Shown here in pieces: positions 43,202-51,442 of a stretch of 64,000 bases of DNA (position 1 is the stretch's first letter; every line of letters begins with the position of its first letter). Origin of the DNA: Bacteroidales bacterium (lineage in GTDB: Bacteria; Bacteroidota; Bacteroidia; Bacteroidales; P3). Below the pieces are notes generated by a model. The model was not told the origin of the DNA. It saw only the letters and a program-made list of their open reading frames with translations, and ran no database searches. Made by a program: the position numbers and the translations under genes. The stretch is taken from positions 19,421-83,420 of the forward strand of contig JAFUWF010000030.1 of assembly GCA_017483575.1 (NCBI GenBank), given 5' to 3'.

Positions 43202-44389
43202 TCACTGCTGGCGGAGGTAGCCGACGATGCGGAAAGCGAGGGTGAGGATGAGCAGCAAGATGGCGGGCGAGAGGCCACAGCAGACAGTCCATACTGCCGC
43301 CACAACGAAGCATCCGACCAGAAGCCATAGCGACCACAGAGGGCTGCGATTGAGGCGGATGGCGACGAGCAGCAGCAGGGGGTTGGCCCAGAGGATGTTG
43401 AGGTTCCACTGGGTGCAGTAGTGGTCGGTGCCCACCCACATGAATACGAGGAACAGGCCTACCAGTCCGGCCAGAACGAAAAGCACACGGTCCATCCAGG
43501 GGCGCCACCATTGTTTCCACGACATAACCACCACCAGAACAAGCAAAAGCGCAAAGACCACCACCGGTGGGAAGCTGGCGGAGAGGGGCTGTCGGGTTTC
43601 GGGGAGGAGTTGCTGCGACGGGCTGACGATGTAGGCGTTGCCGCATTCGCCGCGCCAGAGGGTGGCGGCATAGATGTCGCGCATCTGCAGGGGGAGGAAC
43701 ATGCGCTCCATGTCCGTGGCGCGGTGGTCGGCGGGGAGGCCGAAGAGCATGTCGATACCGAGACGCCACCACTCAAGGGTGCCCTTGAGGTTGTCACTCA
43801 CCAGGCGACGGTAGCTGCGGGGAGCGGCCTGCCAGTCGGAGCCGAGGATGGTGTCGTTCTTGCCCATGGCGAGTACCACCATGTCGCGGACACGCGTAGC
43901 GCAGTTGTCGCGGAAGAAGTCGTAGCGGTAGTAGCGGTACTCGGGCCGGTAGTTCTCTTCCAGCAACATGTAGAGGTTCGCCGTCTGGCGCGCGTCGAAG
44001 TGGAGGCGTTGCTGCGAGACGAAGCGTCCTTCCGAGGCGTATTCGGACATGAAATGGCTGAAGTTTGTGCGGCCGAGCTGGTAGTCCAGCTGGCCGCGCA
44101 TGAACTTCCAGTAGAAGTGGGGCGTGTCGAAATCGAAGGTGCCGTAGTTGTACACCTGGTCGATTCCGCGCGCGGGGTCGCTGATGCGTATGGCGCTGTG
44201 GCCGAAGGTGGTGTAGAAATCGTTGCCGGGGCCGCAGGTGAGCACGTAGGCACAGGCGCTGTCGCTCAGCGGACTCTGGGCGTGGGCAAGATTCAGAGAT
44301 GAAAAATGAAAAACAAGAAACAGGCACACAACCTTGAGAAAGCAACTCTGTATTTTCATCTTGACTGTTTTCATTATCTTATTTTCCAT
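43202..44389 (-). CDS. DUF4105 (Lnb N-terminal periplasmic domain) membrane protein
   Basis: A signal peptide (CFLKVVCLFLVFHFSSLNLAHAQ minus ends; cut near AHAQ) is followed by the DUF4105 domain at about 40-190: YVLTCGPGNDFYTTFGHSAI with conserved His and Cys, YNYGTFDFDTPHFYWKFMRG and YRYDFFRDNCATRVRDMV. The C-terminal part has four or five membrane segments (VVVFALLLVLVVVMSWKQW and others). Possible starts are Met1 (44389), Met6 or Met11; the first lies inside a heptad repeat tract. The Lnb-type domain has a papain-like His/Cys pair; acyl- or amidohydrolase function is only inferred. Confidence 0.85.
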   Translation of the reverse strand: MENKIMKTVKMKIQSCFLKVVCLFLVFHFSSLNLAHAQSPLSDSACAYVLTCGPGNDFYTTFGHSAIRISDPARGIDQVYNYGTFDFDTPHFYWKFMRGQLDYQLGRTNFSHFMSEYASEGRFVSQQRLHFDARQTANLYMLLEENYRPEYRYYRYDFFRDNCATRVRDMVVLAMGKNDTILGSDWQAAPRSYRRLVSDNLKGTLEWWRLGIDMLFGLPADHRATDMERMFLPLQMRDIYAATLWRGECGNAYIVSPSQQLLPETRQPLSASFPPVVVFALLLVLVVVMSWKQWWRPWMDRVLFVLAGLVGLFLVFMWVGTDHYCTQWNLNILWANPLLLLVAIRLNRSPLWSLWLLVGCFVVAAVWTVCCGLSPAILLLILTLAFRIVGYLRQQ

Positions 44390-44428
44390 TTTTCATTTCT
44401 CATTTTTCATTTATCATTTATCATTTAT
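44373..44428. repeat. Heptad tandem tract upstream of and into the DUF4105 gene
   Basis: Read on the minus strand: GATAAAT three times, GAAAAAT, GAGAAAT, GAAAAAT, GGAAAAT, about seven heptads. They fill the 40 bp between mscS and the DUF4105 start and continue into its first codons. A complementary GAAAAATGAAAAAC stretch lies about 60 bp into the gene (44298-44320), within the signal-peptide region. Confidence 0.75.
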
Positions 44429-44429
44429 C

Positions 44430-45512
44430 TCACTCTCCCTCGCCGATGGCCTCGTTGGCAATGTGGGGACGGAGCTTGTCGATGTCGGGCTCCTGGCGGG
44501 GTTCCATGTGGATGGGAGCGTTCTCTTTGGCGTTGTGGACCGTAACCTGCGGGAAGGGGATGTCGACGCCGGCCTCGTTGAAGGCGATGTAGATGTCCTC
44601 GCGGATGTGTTTCCACACCACCCAGTAGTCCTCCACAGTGACCCAGAGCCACAGGGTGATGTCCACGGAGCTACTGTTCAGGTCGCTGACGGCGATGGTG
44701 GGGGGCTTGGGGTCCCACTTGATGAGTTTTTCGCTGCGCACGACGTCCCAAAGGACCTGTTTGGCCTTGGCGAGGTCGGTGCCGTAGGCCACAGAGGCCA
44801 CCACATCGAGGCGGATGATGGGTTCCTTGGTGTGGTTGATGAGGCTCTTGGTGGCGAGTTCGCTGTTGGGGATGATGACGGTGCGGCCGTTGAAGGGGCG
44901 CATGATGGTGTGGAAGATACGGATTTCCTTGATGTAGCCCTTGTAGGAGCCGCACTCGATGTAGTCGTCTACCTTGAAGGGTTTCATGAGGAGGAGGATG
45001 ACGCCGCCGGCGAAGTTCTGCAGCGTGCCCTGCATGGCCATGCCTACGGCGAGGCCCATGGCGCCGAGGAGGGCGATGAAAGAGGTGGCTTTGATGCCGA
45101 TGACGTCCATGGCCATGATGACAATCATGGCTTTCAGCAACACGTCGACCAGGGAGCCGAGGAAGGTCTTGAGCGACCCTTCGGCGCCGCGCTTGTCGAG
45201 GGCTTTGACGATGAGTTTCTTGAGCCACTTGGCCAGCTTCATGCCAGCCCAGAGGATGAGGATGGCCACGAGGAGTTTGGGGACGAACTCGACGGTGAGT
45301 TTGGTGAGGGCGGAGAGGCCGTCGCGGATAATGGTGTTTTCGCCGGTGACAATGTCCTTGACGTCGGAGATGCTGAGGTTGGCAAGGCTGTCCTTCACCG
45401 TGGTAATGGTGCTGTCAACGGCCTTGATGGGTTCCGGCACAACAGCATCAGTAGGATTCGACTGCGCCGCAGCGGCAATCATGGCAGGTGTGTTGTCGTC
45501 TAAAAGTATCAT
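44430..45512 (-). CDS. Mechanosensitive ion channel, MscS family
   Basis: An inner-membrane channel opening under membrane tension. An N-terminal amphipathic leader of about 75 residues is followed by three membrane segments (FVPKLLVAILILWAGM; VLLKAMIVIMAMDVIGI; the pore helix GAMGLAVGMAMQGTLQNFAG with typical Gly/Ala spacing). The beta domain follows (PFKVDDYIECGSYKGYI, IIPNSELATKSLINHT). The C-terminal alpha/beta domain ends in VDIPFPQVTVH. 360 residues. Upstream it is divergent from the AlkZ-related gene. Confidence 0.95.
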   Translation of the reverse strand: MILLDDNTPAMIAAAAQSNPTDAVVPEPIKAVDSTITTVKDSLANLSISDVKDIVTGENTIIRDGLSALTKLTVEFVPKLLVAILILWAGMKLAKWLKKLIVKALDKRGAEGSLKTFLGSLVDVLLKAMIVIMAMDVIGIKATSFIALLGAMGLAVGMAMQGTLQNFAGGVILLLMKPFKVDDYIECGSYKGYIKEIRIFHTIMRPFNGRTVIIPNSELATKSLINHTKEPIIRLDVVASVAYGTDLAKAKQVLWDVVRSEKLIKWDPKPPTIAVSDLNSSSVDITLWLWVTVEDYWVVWKHIREDIYIAFNEAGVDIPFPQVTVHNAKENAPIHMEPRQEPDIDKLRPHIANEAIGEGE

Positions 45513-45544
45513 AAATATTACATTTTATATTTTCAAACAAACTG

Positions 45545-45552
45545 CAAAAATA
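45545..45552 (-). promoter_or_regulatory. -7 box of the mscS gene
   Basis: Minus strand TATTTTTG, 33 bp before the start at 45512. No -33 TTTG at 19 bp spacing. Confidence 0.5.
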
Positions 45553-45584
45553 CAACTTTTTCTTCAAATAAGAAAAAAAATTCG

Positions 45585-45592
45585 TACTTTTG
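45585..45592 (+). promoter_or_regulatory. -7 box of the AlkZ-related gene
   Basis: TACTTTTG, 16 bp before the start at 45608. It overlaps the alternative ATG at 45590 and so favours the 45608 start. Confidence 0.55.
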
Positions 45593-45607
45593 CAAAAATT
45601 TAGATGC

Positions 45608-46273
45608 ATGAAAAGAGAGGTACACAACTGTCCGGAGTTGATGGAGGCCATCGAGGAGATGGGGTTCCTGCCGTTGCTGGGCGGCGACATCCGGGGGTTC
45701 TCGGCCGACGAGCTGGTGGCACCGGAGTGCCGCTATGTGGCGTTGCCCGACGGCGGCTGGGAATGGCCCTTGTGGAATTGGAAGGGCCCCATCGTCACCG
45801 AAGGGGGCTTCGTCTACGGCAAGTTCTTCAACGGCAAGGCGGGATTCATCACGCGCCGTTGGTGGCCCGACTTCTGCAACTACCGCCGCAGCCTACATCC
45901 CCTGCCCGCCGAGGACTCCATCGAGGGCACCATCCTTGCCATCCTGCAGGTGAACGGCAGCATGATTACGCGCGACCTGCGCCGCGCCTGCGGTTTCGAC
46001 GGCCCGAAGATGAGGGGCAAGTTCGACTCCTACGTCACACGCCTCCAGGCCGCCTGCCGCATCGTCACCGAGGACTTCGTCTACCCCCGCGACAAGCACG
46101 ACCGCCCCTACGGCTGGGGCTGGGCGCTGCTCAGCACGCCGGAGAAGCTCCTCGGCCACGAGGCCTGCCAATGTAAGCACACGCCCGAGCAGTCGTACCG
46201 GTTCCTACTGGCCCACATGCACAAACTGCTGCCCTCAGCCACGGAGAAACAGCTGGCTAAAATCCTAGGTTGA
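45608..46273 (+). CDS. AlkZ-related protein
   Basis: The start at 45608 (MKREVHNCPELMEAIEEMG) follows the promoter box. The 221-residue protein resembles the AlkZ-related family, a relative of the winged-helix DNA glycosylase AlkZ: GFLPLLGGDIRGFSADELV, WEWPLWNWKGPIV, YGKFFNGKAGFITRRWWPD, FCNYRRS and a winged-helix-like C-terminus (ILQVNGSMITRDLRRACGF). The catalytic QxQ motif of true AlkZ is not evident, so repair activity is uncertain. Its 3' end overlaps the convergent DUF362 gene by 17 bp. Confidence 0.8.
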   Translation: MKREVHNCPELMEAIEEMGFLPLLGGDIRGFSADELVAPECRYVALPDGGWEWPLWNWKGPIVTEGGFVYGKFFNGKAGFITRRWWPDFCNYRRSLHPLPAEDSIEGTILAILQVNGSMITRDLRRACGFDGPKMRGKFDSYVTRLQAACRIVTEDFVYPRDKHDRPYGWGWALLSTPEKLLGHEACQCKHTPEQSYRFLLAHMHKLLPSATEKQLAKILG

Positions 46274-47324
46274 CAATGTGGTACTTCCGGGAGCCGAGGC
46301 CGATGGCTTCGGCGTGCTCGATGGTGTGGACTCCGTGCTGGTGGTCGATGCGCGAGAGCAGGTCGGTGGGGTCGTTGGTGGCTGAGAGTCCTCCAGTGGA
46401 GGACGATGGCGACGCGGCTTGTCCGCTTGGAGCCTTCATATTGTTGATGATGTCGATGCAGGCCTGGTCGAGGGCCACGGGGTCGGTGGAGGCGAGGATA
46501 CCGTAGTCCTCAAGCTTCACGGGCTCGGGGTGGTCGACGCAGTCGCAGTCGATGGACATATTGTTCATCACGCTGATGTAGACGATGCCCTTCTTGGCGC
46601 GGAAGTAGTCGGTCACAGCCTGTGCGGCGGCGGCCATGCTCTCGAGGAAGCCATCCTGGTCGCCGATGAACTGGGGAGTCCAAAGTTTGGCGATGTCCAG
46701 CTTCTCCATCTTGCCGGCCGAATGGATGTAGGCCTTGCCGTTGGCGCTGCCGCAGCCGATGGAGAGGTTCTTGAGGGCTCCGCCGTAGCCGCCCATGGGA
46801 TGGCCTTTGAAGTGGTTGAGGGCAATCATGAAGTCGTAGTTAGCCATGTGGCTGCCGACGATGTCGTACTTGATGTGGGTAGTGTCGCGCACGGGGATGC
46901 GCATCTCGCCTTCCTCGTCCATGATGTCGACCTTGAACAGGGGTGTGAAGCCGTGGCGCTCGATGACCTTCCAGTGGTTGGCGGAGGTGGTGCGCTCGTC
47001 CTGCTTGTCGGCGGGGGCGTTGCCATAGGCGGTGTTGCACTCCACGATGGTGCCGTTCACCTTCTCAACGAGAAGTTTGATTAACTCGGGCTTCAGGTAG
47101 TTGGGGTTGCTGCCCTCGCCGGTGCTGATCTTCACGGCCACGTTGCCTTCGGCCTGCACGCCCAGGGCTTCGTAGATTTTCACGAGAGACTCGGGACTGA
47201 TGTCGCGGGTCAGGTAGACGGCGGCGCCCTCGTCGACAGGCGTGGTGTCCTGCGGTTCGGCGTTGTTGCTCTTGCAGCCCACCATCATCAGGGCCGCGGC
47301 GAATAATAGTGTCAGTTTTTTCAT
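46257..47324 (-). CDS. DUF362-domain lipoprotein
   Basis: The start at 47324 gives MKKLTLLFAAALMMVGCKSN, a signal sequence with lipobox MVGC. The DUF362 domain spans the rest: VAVKISTGEGSNPNYLKPEL, HFKGHPMGGYGGALKNLSIG, and the C-terminal HGVHTIEHAEAIGLGSRKY. There are cysteines (SIDCDCVDHPEP) but no complete 2x4Fe-4S ferredoxin motif. Near the C-terminus a Ser/Gly-rich stretch (APSGQAASPSSSTGGLSA) interrupts an otherwise conserved region and is encoded around a small palindrome. Function unknown. Confidence 0.88.
   Translation of the reverse strand: MKKLTLLFAAALMMVGCKSNNAEPQDTTPVDEGAAVYLTRDISPESLVKIYEALGVQAEGNVAVKISTGEGSNPNYLKPELIKLLVEKVNGTIVECNTAYGNAPADKQDERTTSANHWKVIERHGFTPLFKVDIMDEEGEMRIPVRDTTHIKYDIVGSHMANYDFMIALNHFKGHPMGGYGGALKNLSIGCGSANGKAYIHSAGKMEKLDIAKLWTPQFIGDQDGFLESMAAAAQAVTDYFRAKKGIVYISVMNNMSIDCDCVDHPEPVKLEDYGILASTDPVALDQACIDIINNMKAPSGQAASPSSSTGGLSATNDPTDLLSRIDHQHGVHTIEHAEAIGLGSRKYHIVNLGF
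46382..46440. repeat. Probable in-frame palindromic insert in the DUF362 gene
   Basis: The segment contains the palindrome GTCCTCCAGTGGAGGAC (46390-46406) and codes for a Ser/Gly/Ala stretch between INNMK and NDPTDLLSRIDHQHG, where relatives would need only a short linker. It resembles in placement the other in-frame inserts of this window, but its word structure is less clear. Confidence 0.5.
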
Positions 47325-47353
47325 AATGGTATATTCAATTTTCAACTTTCAAT

Positions 47354-48517
47354 TTACAAGCTGTTGGTGATTATTTCTGCAATGTCTTTCTCGCTGAGCG
47401 GAGCATAGGCCTGGTCGAGGCCTTCGTTCACGGCGATGTGGTGCGCCATCTCGCCGATGCGCTTGTCGTCGATGCCAACCTCGCGCAGGTGCATGGGAAT
47501 GCCGATGCTCTCGAAGAACTTATACGTGGCGTCGATGGCCTTCTCGGCAATCTCGCGTTCGGGCAGCGTGGCGTCGATGCCGAAGACGTTAATGCCGTAC
47601 TTGACGAATCGCGGCAGGGAGTGGTCGTTGAGTATGTGGCGCATCCAGCGCGGTGTGATGATGGCCAGGCCTTCGCCGTGGGTGATGTCGTAGTAGGCGC
47701 TGAGGGCGTGTTCGATGCCGTGGCAGGGCCATCCGCTGGGACTGTTGCCAAGGGAGAGGATGCGGTTGCAGCCGTAGGTGCAGCAGAGCATCATCTCGGC
47801 GCGGGCGGTGTAGTCCTCGGGGTTCTCCAGGCAGCGGCGGCCGTTGACCATGAGGCTGCGGAGCATGGACTCGCAGAAGCCGTCGTTCAGGAGCGTGGTG
47901 TCCTCGGTGAAGTACTGCTCGATGGTGTGGTTCATGGCGTCGGCGATGCCGGCAGCAGTCTGCTTGCGGCTGACTGTGAAGGTGTAGGTGGGGTCGAGGA
48001 AGGATGTATGCGGGTAGAGCAGGGGGTCGATGTAGCCTATCTTGTCGTTGGTCTCGGTGCGCGAGATGACACCACCGGCGTCGTACTCGCTGCCCGTGGC
48101 GGCCAGGGTGATGATGTCTACAATGGGCAGGGCAGCTTGGGCCTTGACCTTGTAGGAGATGAGGTCCCAGGGGTCACCGTCGTAGCAGGCACCGGCGGCG
48201 ATGGCCTTGGAGCAGTCGAGGACGCTACCGCCGCCCACGGCGAGGATGACGTCGACTGTATGCTCTTTGCAGAGGCGCACGCCGTCCAGCACGCTGGGGT
48301 CGTACTTGGGGTTGGGCTGAATGCCGCTGAGTTCGATGATTTCGTAGCCCTTCAGCAGGTCTTTTACGCGGTCGTAAAGACCGATTTTCTTGATGCTTCC
48401 GCCACCGTAGGTGAGGAGGACTCGTTTGCCGAACTGCTCCATCACTTCGGGCAGTTTCTCCACGACGCCTTTGCCGAAGATGAGGCGCGTGGGGGTCATG
48501 TAATTGAAATTCTGCAT
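47354..48517 (-). CDS. Iron-containing alcohol dehydrogenase (butanol dehydrogenase type)
   Basis: A group III NAD(P)-dependent enzyme reducing aldehydes. The N-terminal nucleotide-binding domain has RLIFGKGVVEKLPEVM, LTYGGGSIKKIGLYD, and VGGGSVLDCSKAIAAG. Metal ligands are Asp in AAGIADAMNHTIEQYF, the first His there, and the histidines in WPCHGIEHALSAYYDITHGE. 387 residues, normal. A consensus promoter is upstream. A heptad spacer (47325-47353) separates it from DUF362, and the two may be co-transcribed. In an anaerobe it likely balances redox or removes aldehydes. Confidence 0.95.
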   Translation of the reverse strand: MQNFNYMTPTRLIFGKGVVEKLPEVMEQFGKRVLLTYGGGSIKKIGLYDRVKDLLKGYEIIELSGIQPNPKYDPSVLDGVRLCKEHTVDVILAVGGGSVLDCSKAIAAGACYDGDPWDLISYKVKAQAALPIVDIITLAATGSEYDAGGVISRTETNDKIGYIDPLLYPHTSFLDPTYTFTVSRKQTAAGIADAMNHTIEQYFTEDTTLLNDGFCESMLRSLMVNGRRCLENPEDYTARAEMMLCCTYGCNRILSLGNSPSGWPCHGIEHALSAYYDITHGEGLAIITPRWMRHILNDHSLPRFVKYGINVFGIDATLPEREIAEKAIDATYKFFESIGIPMHLREVGIDDKRIGEMAHHIAVNEGLDQAYAPLSEKDIAEIITNSL

Positions 48518-48561
48518 AATGATTATATTATTTTTATTATTTTACCCTCGATTATTTTTTG

Positions 48562-48592
48562 CAAAGATACGAAATTTCCTTTACTGAACAAA
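48562..48592 (-). promoter_or_regulatory. Promoter of the alcohol dehydrogenase gene
   Basis: Minus strand -33 TTTG at 48589-48592, 19 bp spacer, -7 TATCTTTG at 48562-48569; 45 bp from the start codon. Consensus match. Confidence 0.85.
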
Positions 48593-48652
48593 AACAAACT
48601 GCTCCAGCCCAGCACCCGTGTGTAGAAATCCAGGCTCCGGCGGTGGTTTATA

Positions 48653-49489
48653 CTAAACCAATAAATCTCCTTGCGCTACGATAACAGCTGTGCCACCCAC
48701 ATAAAGTGTGCCGTCGGCAGTTATGCGCGAGGCCACCACAGAGGGGCGGCCCATGGCTTCGCCTTGCAGGAAGTGGCAATCGGTAGGGGCGGCAATAAGG
48801 CCGTTCTTCGCCATATAGTAGGTGAGGGCGGCATTGGCGGTGCCGGTGGCGGACTCCTCGGGCACGCCGTAGAGGGGTGCAAAGTCGCGTACGTGGGCTG
48901 TATACTTGTCGTCGCATTGCACAAAGGCGTGGATGCTCACCGCCTCGAGTCTGCGCGTCAGGGCGGTCACGGCCTCCATGTCGGGCTGCAGGGCGTTCAG
49001 AGCTGCGAGGTTCTCGACGGGCAGCATCACGTCGGGCAGGCCGGCATAGACAATCTGCGGACGGAGGCCGGTGGCTCGTGTTCCCACGGCGCGATAGACG
49101 GCCTCTGTATCCTCGTCGTTCAGCGTGGCAACGATACGTGGCGTTGCCATCTGCATCATCACCTGGGTGCCGGATTCGATTTCGAGGTCGCCCGCCTGCG
49201 TGTGGCACAAGCAACGCCCACTGGCCATGCCCAAGTGGTGCAGCAGGAAGAAGCTGGCGATGGTGGCATGGCCGCAGAGTTCCACCTCGGCCTTGGGGGT
49301 GAAGTAGCGCAGCGTAAACTCTTGGTTGCCGTCCTGCCGCACGAAAGCCGTCTCGCTGTAGCGCAGCTCCGCCGCCACCTGCAGCATCAGGTTCTCGTCG
49401 GGATAATCCTTTCCGTCCAGCAGGACCACGCCCGCCGGATTTCCGCCGAAAGGCTTGTCTGTGAACGCATCAACGATATAGTATCTCAT
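48653..49489 (-). CDS. PhzF-family isomerase/epimerase
   Basis: A 278-residue protein with the diaminopimelate-epimerase-like double fold of the PhzF family: YYIVDAFTDKPFGGNPAGVV, catalytic Glu in LRYSETAFV, YFTPKAEVELCGHATIAS, and the second domain FAPLYGVPEESATGTANAAL and RPSVVASRI. Most members act on unknown metabolites; true phenazine genes are absent here, so no phenazine role is implied. Its upstream region (49490-49540) has weak GCGTTATTGT tandem words. Confidence 0.93.
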   Translation of the reverse strand: MRYYIVDAFTDKPFGGNPAGVVLLDGKDYPDENLMLQVAAELRYSETAFVRQDGNQEFTLRYFTPKAEVELCGHATIASFFLLHHLGMASGRCLCHTQAGDLEIESGTQVMMQMATPRIVATLNDEDTEAVYRAVGTRATGLRPQIVYAGLPDVMLPVENLAALNALQPDMEAVTALTRRLEAVSIHAFVQCDDKYTAHVRDFAPLYGVPEESATGTANAALTYYMAKNGLIAAPTDCHFLQGEAMGRPSVVASRITADGTLYVGGTAVIVAQGDLLV

Positions 49490-49672
49490 TTGCGTAAAGT
49501 GTTATTGCGTTATTGTGGGAATGTGTAAATCATTGATTATTTGTGTCTATTCCAAGAATCCTTCTGCAAGTATCCAGCTCGCCAAGCATGTCGGCATCCT
49601 TCTGCTGCCAAGGAATGCACTCATCCAGTTTTTTGTCTCTTGTTTCATCTTTATTCACTTTTACAATGGTTG

Positions 49673-50983
49673 TCAGTCTTCTTGGGAACGGAAACGGCCT
49701 TCGATACAAGAGAGGGGATAGTTTTCCATCCATTGTTGGTCAACGTAAGGCAGCATGCTGAAGCGGAGTCCATGGAGGGATTGTTCTGAAAACTCACCAG
49801 TGATGAATGTGTGAAGGGATTTGGACCTGACATTCTGCTCGGCCTTGACCTCGCAGGGGAAGACCTGCCCGTCGTATTGTACAAGGAAATCTATTTCAAG
49901 CGTGGAATTGTCCTTGCTATAGTAATAGGCTGGAATTCCTCCAATAGCGACCAGCTCTTGGAGAAAGTAATTTTCAGTGTAGGCCCCTTTGAACTCGGTG
50001 AAAGCATTGTTGCCAAGGAGCATGTCCTGCGGACGTGACTCGGAAAGCAGCGCCAGAAGACCGCAATCAAGCAGGTAGACCTTGAAAGCTGCATTGTCTT
50101 TATAGAACTTGAGTGGGTATTTCGGCGCCGAGACGCGATGGACCTTATAGATGAGGCCTGCGTCCACGAGCCACTGGATGGCAGCTTCATAGTCGGCAGC
50201 GCGGGCTCCTTTCTTGAGGGCGCCAAAGATGAATTTCTTGTTTTCCTTCGCAAGTTGGGCCGGGATGCTTTCCCATACCTGACGTATGCGGTGAATCATA
50301 GTCTTGCCGTGTTTGCCGAAATCAAAATAGTAGGTCTGCAGAATATCGTTTTGTGCTTTGCGAACAGCCTTAGGATCATCGGTTTCTACCCATTTGGAGA
50401 CAGCCTCGGGCATACCACCGACAAAGTAGTACTGGCGAAGCATTTCGATGAGGAGATCGTGTAGACTGCGGAGCAAAGACCAGTCGGCAGAGAGTATTGC
50501 ATCGCAGAGTTGAGGCCGGTTCATGGCCAATAGGAATTCAGTGAAGGTCATGGGGTACATCCTAATGGTGTTGACTTTGCCCACAGGGAAGCTCTCATCT
50601 TCACCCAGTGCGAGACCTAAAAGCGAACCTGCAGCAGCTACGTGGAGCTGGCGCATGTCTTCACAGAAATATTTCAAGGAGGCTATGCCGTTAGGAACCT
50701 CCTGTATCTCGTCGAAAAAGAGCAGCGTTTGTCCGATTTGGATTTTAACCTCGTAGTTGATTTCGATGGCATGAATGATACGGGGAATATTGAAGTCCTG
50801 AAAAAGAGTCTCGGCGAAAGCGTTGTTGTGGCAATTGACATACACGAGGTTCTGAAACTCGTTACGGCCGAATTCTTTGAGAATATAGGTTTTGCCCACC
50901 TGGCGTGCCCCCAAGAGTATGAGCGGCTTGCGGTCGGCGGCGTCTTTCCACACTTTAAGTTTCTTATAGACAGTTCGTTCCAT
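49673..50983 (-). CDS. AAA ATPase with DUF4143 domain (copy A)
   Basis: A 436-residue ATPase. Walker A LLGARQVGKTYIL near residue 28, Walker B TLLFFDEIQEVP near 90, sensor region HVAAAGSLLGLALGE, and the C-terminal DUF4143 nuclease-like domain from about residue 200 (FVGGMPEAVSKWVE, ENYFLQELVA, STLEIDFLVQYDGQVFPCEV with the D...E-K-like EVKAEQN). Such proteins are frequent, multi-copy and of uncertain role in Bacteroidota. It is related to the gene at 51443-52789. Upstream are three phased repeats. Confidence 0.93.
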   Translation of the reverse strand: MERTVYKKLKVWKDAADRKPLILLGARQVGKTYILKEFGRNEFQNLVYVNCHNNAFAETLFQDFNIPRIIHAIEINYEVKIQIGQTLLFFDEIQEVPNGIASLKYFCEDMRQLHVAAAGSLLGLALGEDESFPVGKVNTIRMYPMTFTEFLLAMNRPQLCDAILSADWSLLRSLHDLLIEMLRQYYFVGGMPEAVSKWVETDDPKAVRKAQNDILQTYYFDFGKHGKTMIHRIRQVWESIPAQLAKENKKFIFGALKKGARAADYEAAIQWLVDAGLIYKVHRVSAPKYPLKFYKDNAAFKVYLLDCGLLALLSESRPQDMLLGNNAFTEFKGAYTENYFLQELVAIGGIPAYYYSKDNSTLEIDFLVQYDGQVFPCEVKAEQNVRSKSLHTFITGEFSEQSLHGLRFSMLPYVDQQWMENYPLSCIEGRFRSQED

Positions 50984-51009
50984 TGAATTCCGTATAATAT
51001 TTCCAAATG

Positions 51010-51100
51010 CAAAAATACATTTTTATTAGGGAATATTCAAATAAAAATGCATTTTTATGAGGAAATAAATCAAAAAATACAACATTTTTATGAGCGAATA
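51010..51100 (-). promoter_or_regulatory. Promoter and three phased repeats upstream of ATPase copy A
   Basis: Minus -7 TATTTTTG at 51010-51017 and -33 TTTG at 51038-51041 (20 bp). Three 18-bp direct repeats CATTTTTATKAGSGAATA-like lie at 51018-51035, 51050-51067 and 51083-51100, spaced 32 and 33 bp, about three helical turns. They look like an operator for a protein binding one DNA face. Confidence 0.65.
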
Positions 51101-51442
51101 CAGCACACAACTGTTGCACATTGCATTGGCAGACGATGCAACCTCCTGCCTTATTGGTGAGGACTTCGATCATTGCCTCAACAAGCTGACTCGCTGCATT
51201 TTTTTCATTCCAGTGGTGCTCGCAGGTTTACCACGGCAGGCACACCACTTTGTGGTTCTATCCAGCAGCGCGTTGTTTGGGGTGGGAAATCGCCACTCGA
51301 AGCGGCACTGCACCGGGGATTTCTCAAATCCATTTAAAATGTCCGTCCTTCCAAGAGTGCTTGTGTTCCACATTTTAAAATACCATGCTTCAATAACGTT
51401 CATAGCAGCGAGAGCCATCAAACTTCTTTGATTGGCCGAGGG
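51101..51442. other. Gap with decayed gene material between the two ATPases
   Basis: No intact gene is supported in this 342 bp. The last third holds the decayed AlbA_2 N-terminus described separately. The rest shows no convincing frame on either strand; a plus-strand frame at 51090-51431 is antisense to the remnant and not protein-like. Confidence 0.5.
51322..51386 (-). pseudogene. Decayed AlbA_2 (Schlafen-type) N-terminal remnant, copy 1
   Basis: From an ATG at 51386 the minus strand reads M-V-F-stop-NVEHKHSWKDGHFKWI-stop. This aligns with the usual start of AlbA_2 ATP-binding regulators (VEYKQSW.DEYLKWI). Two in-frame stops and no remainder of the gene make it a remnant. Homologous to 53130-53196 over about 69 bp. 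Confidence 0.65.

Noticed and set aside
48653-49489. Phenazine biosynthesis
   Set aside because: The PhzF-family protein stands alone; other phz genes are absent and the family is functionally diverse.
51090-51431. 113-codon plus-strand gene
   Set aside because: It is antisense to the decayed AlbA_2 remnant and shows no protein-like composition or promoter.
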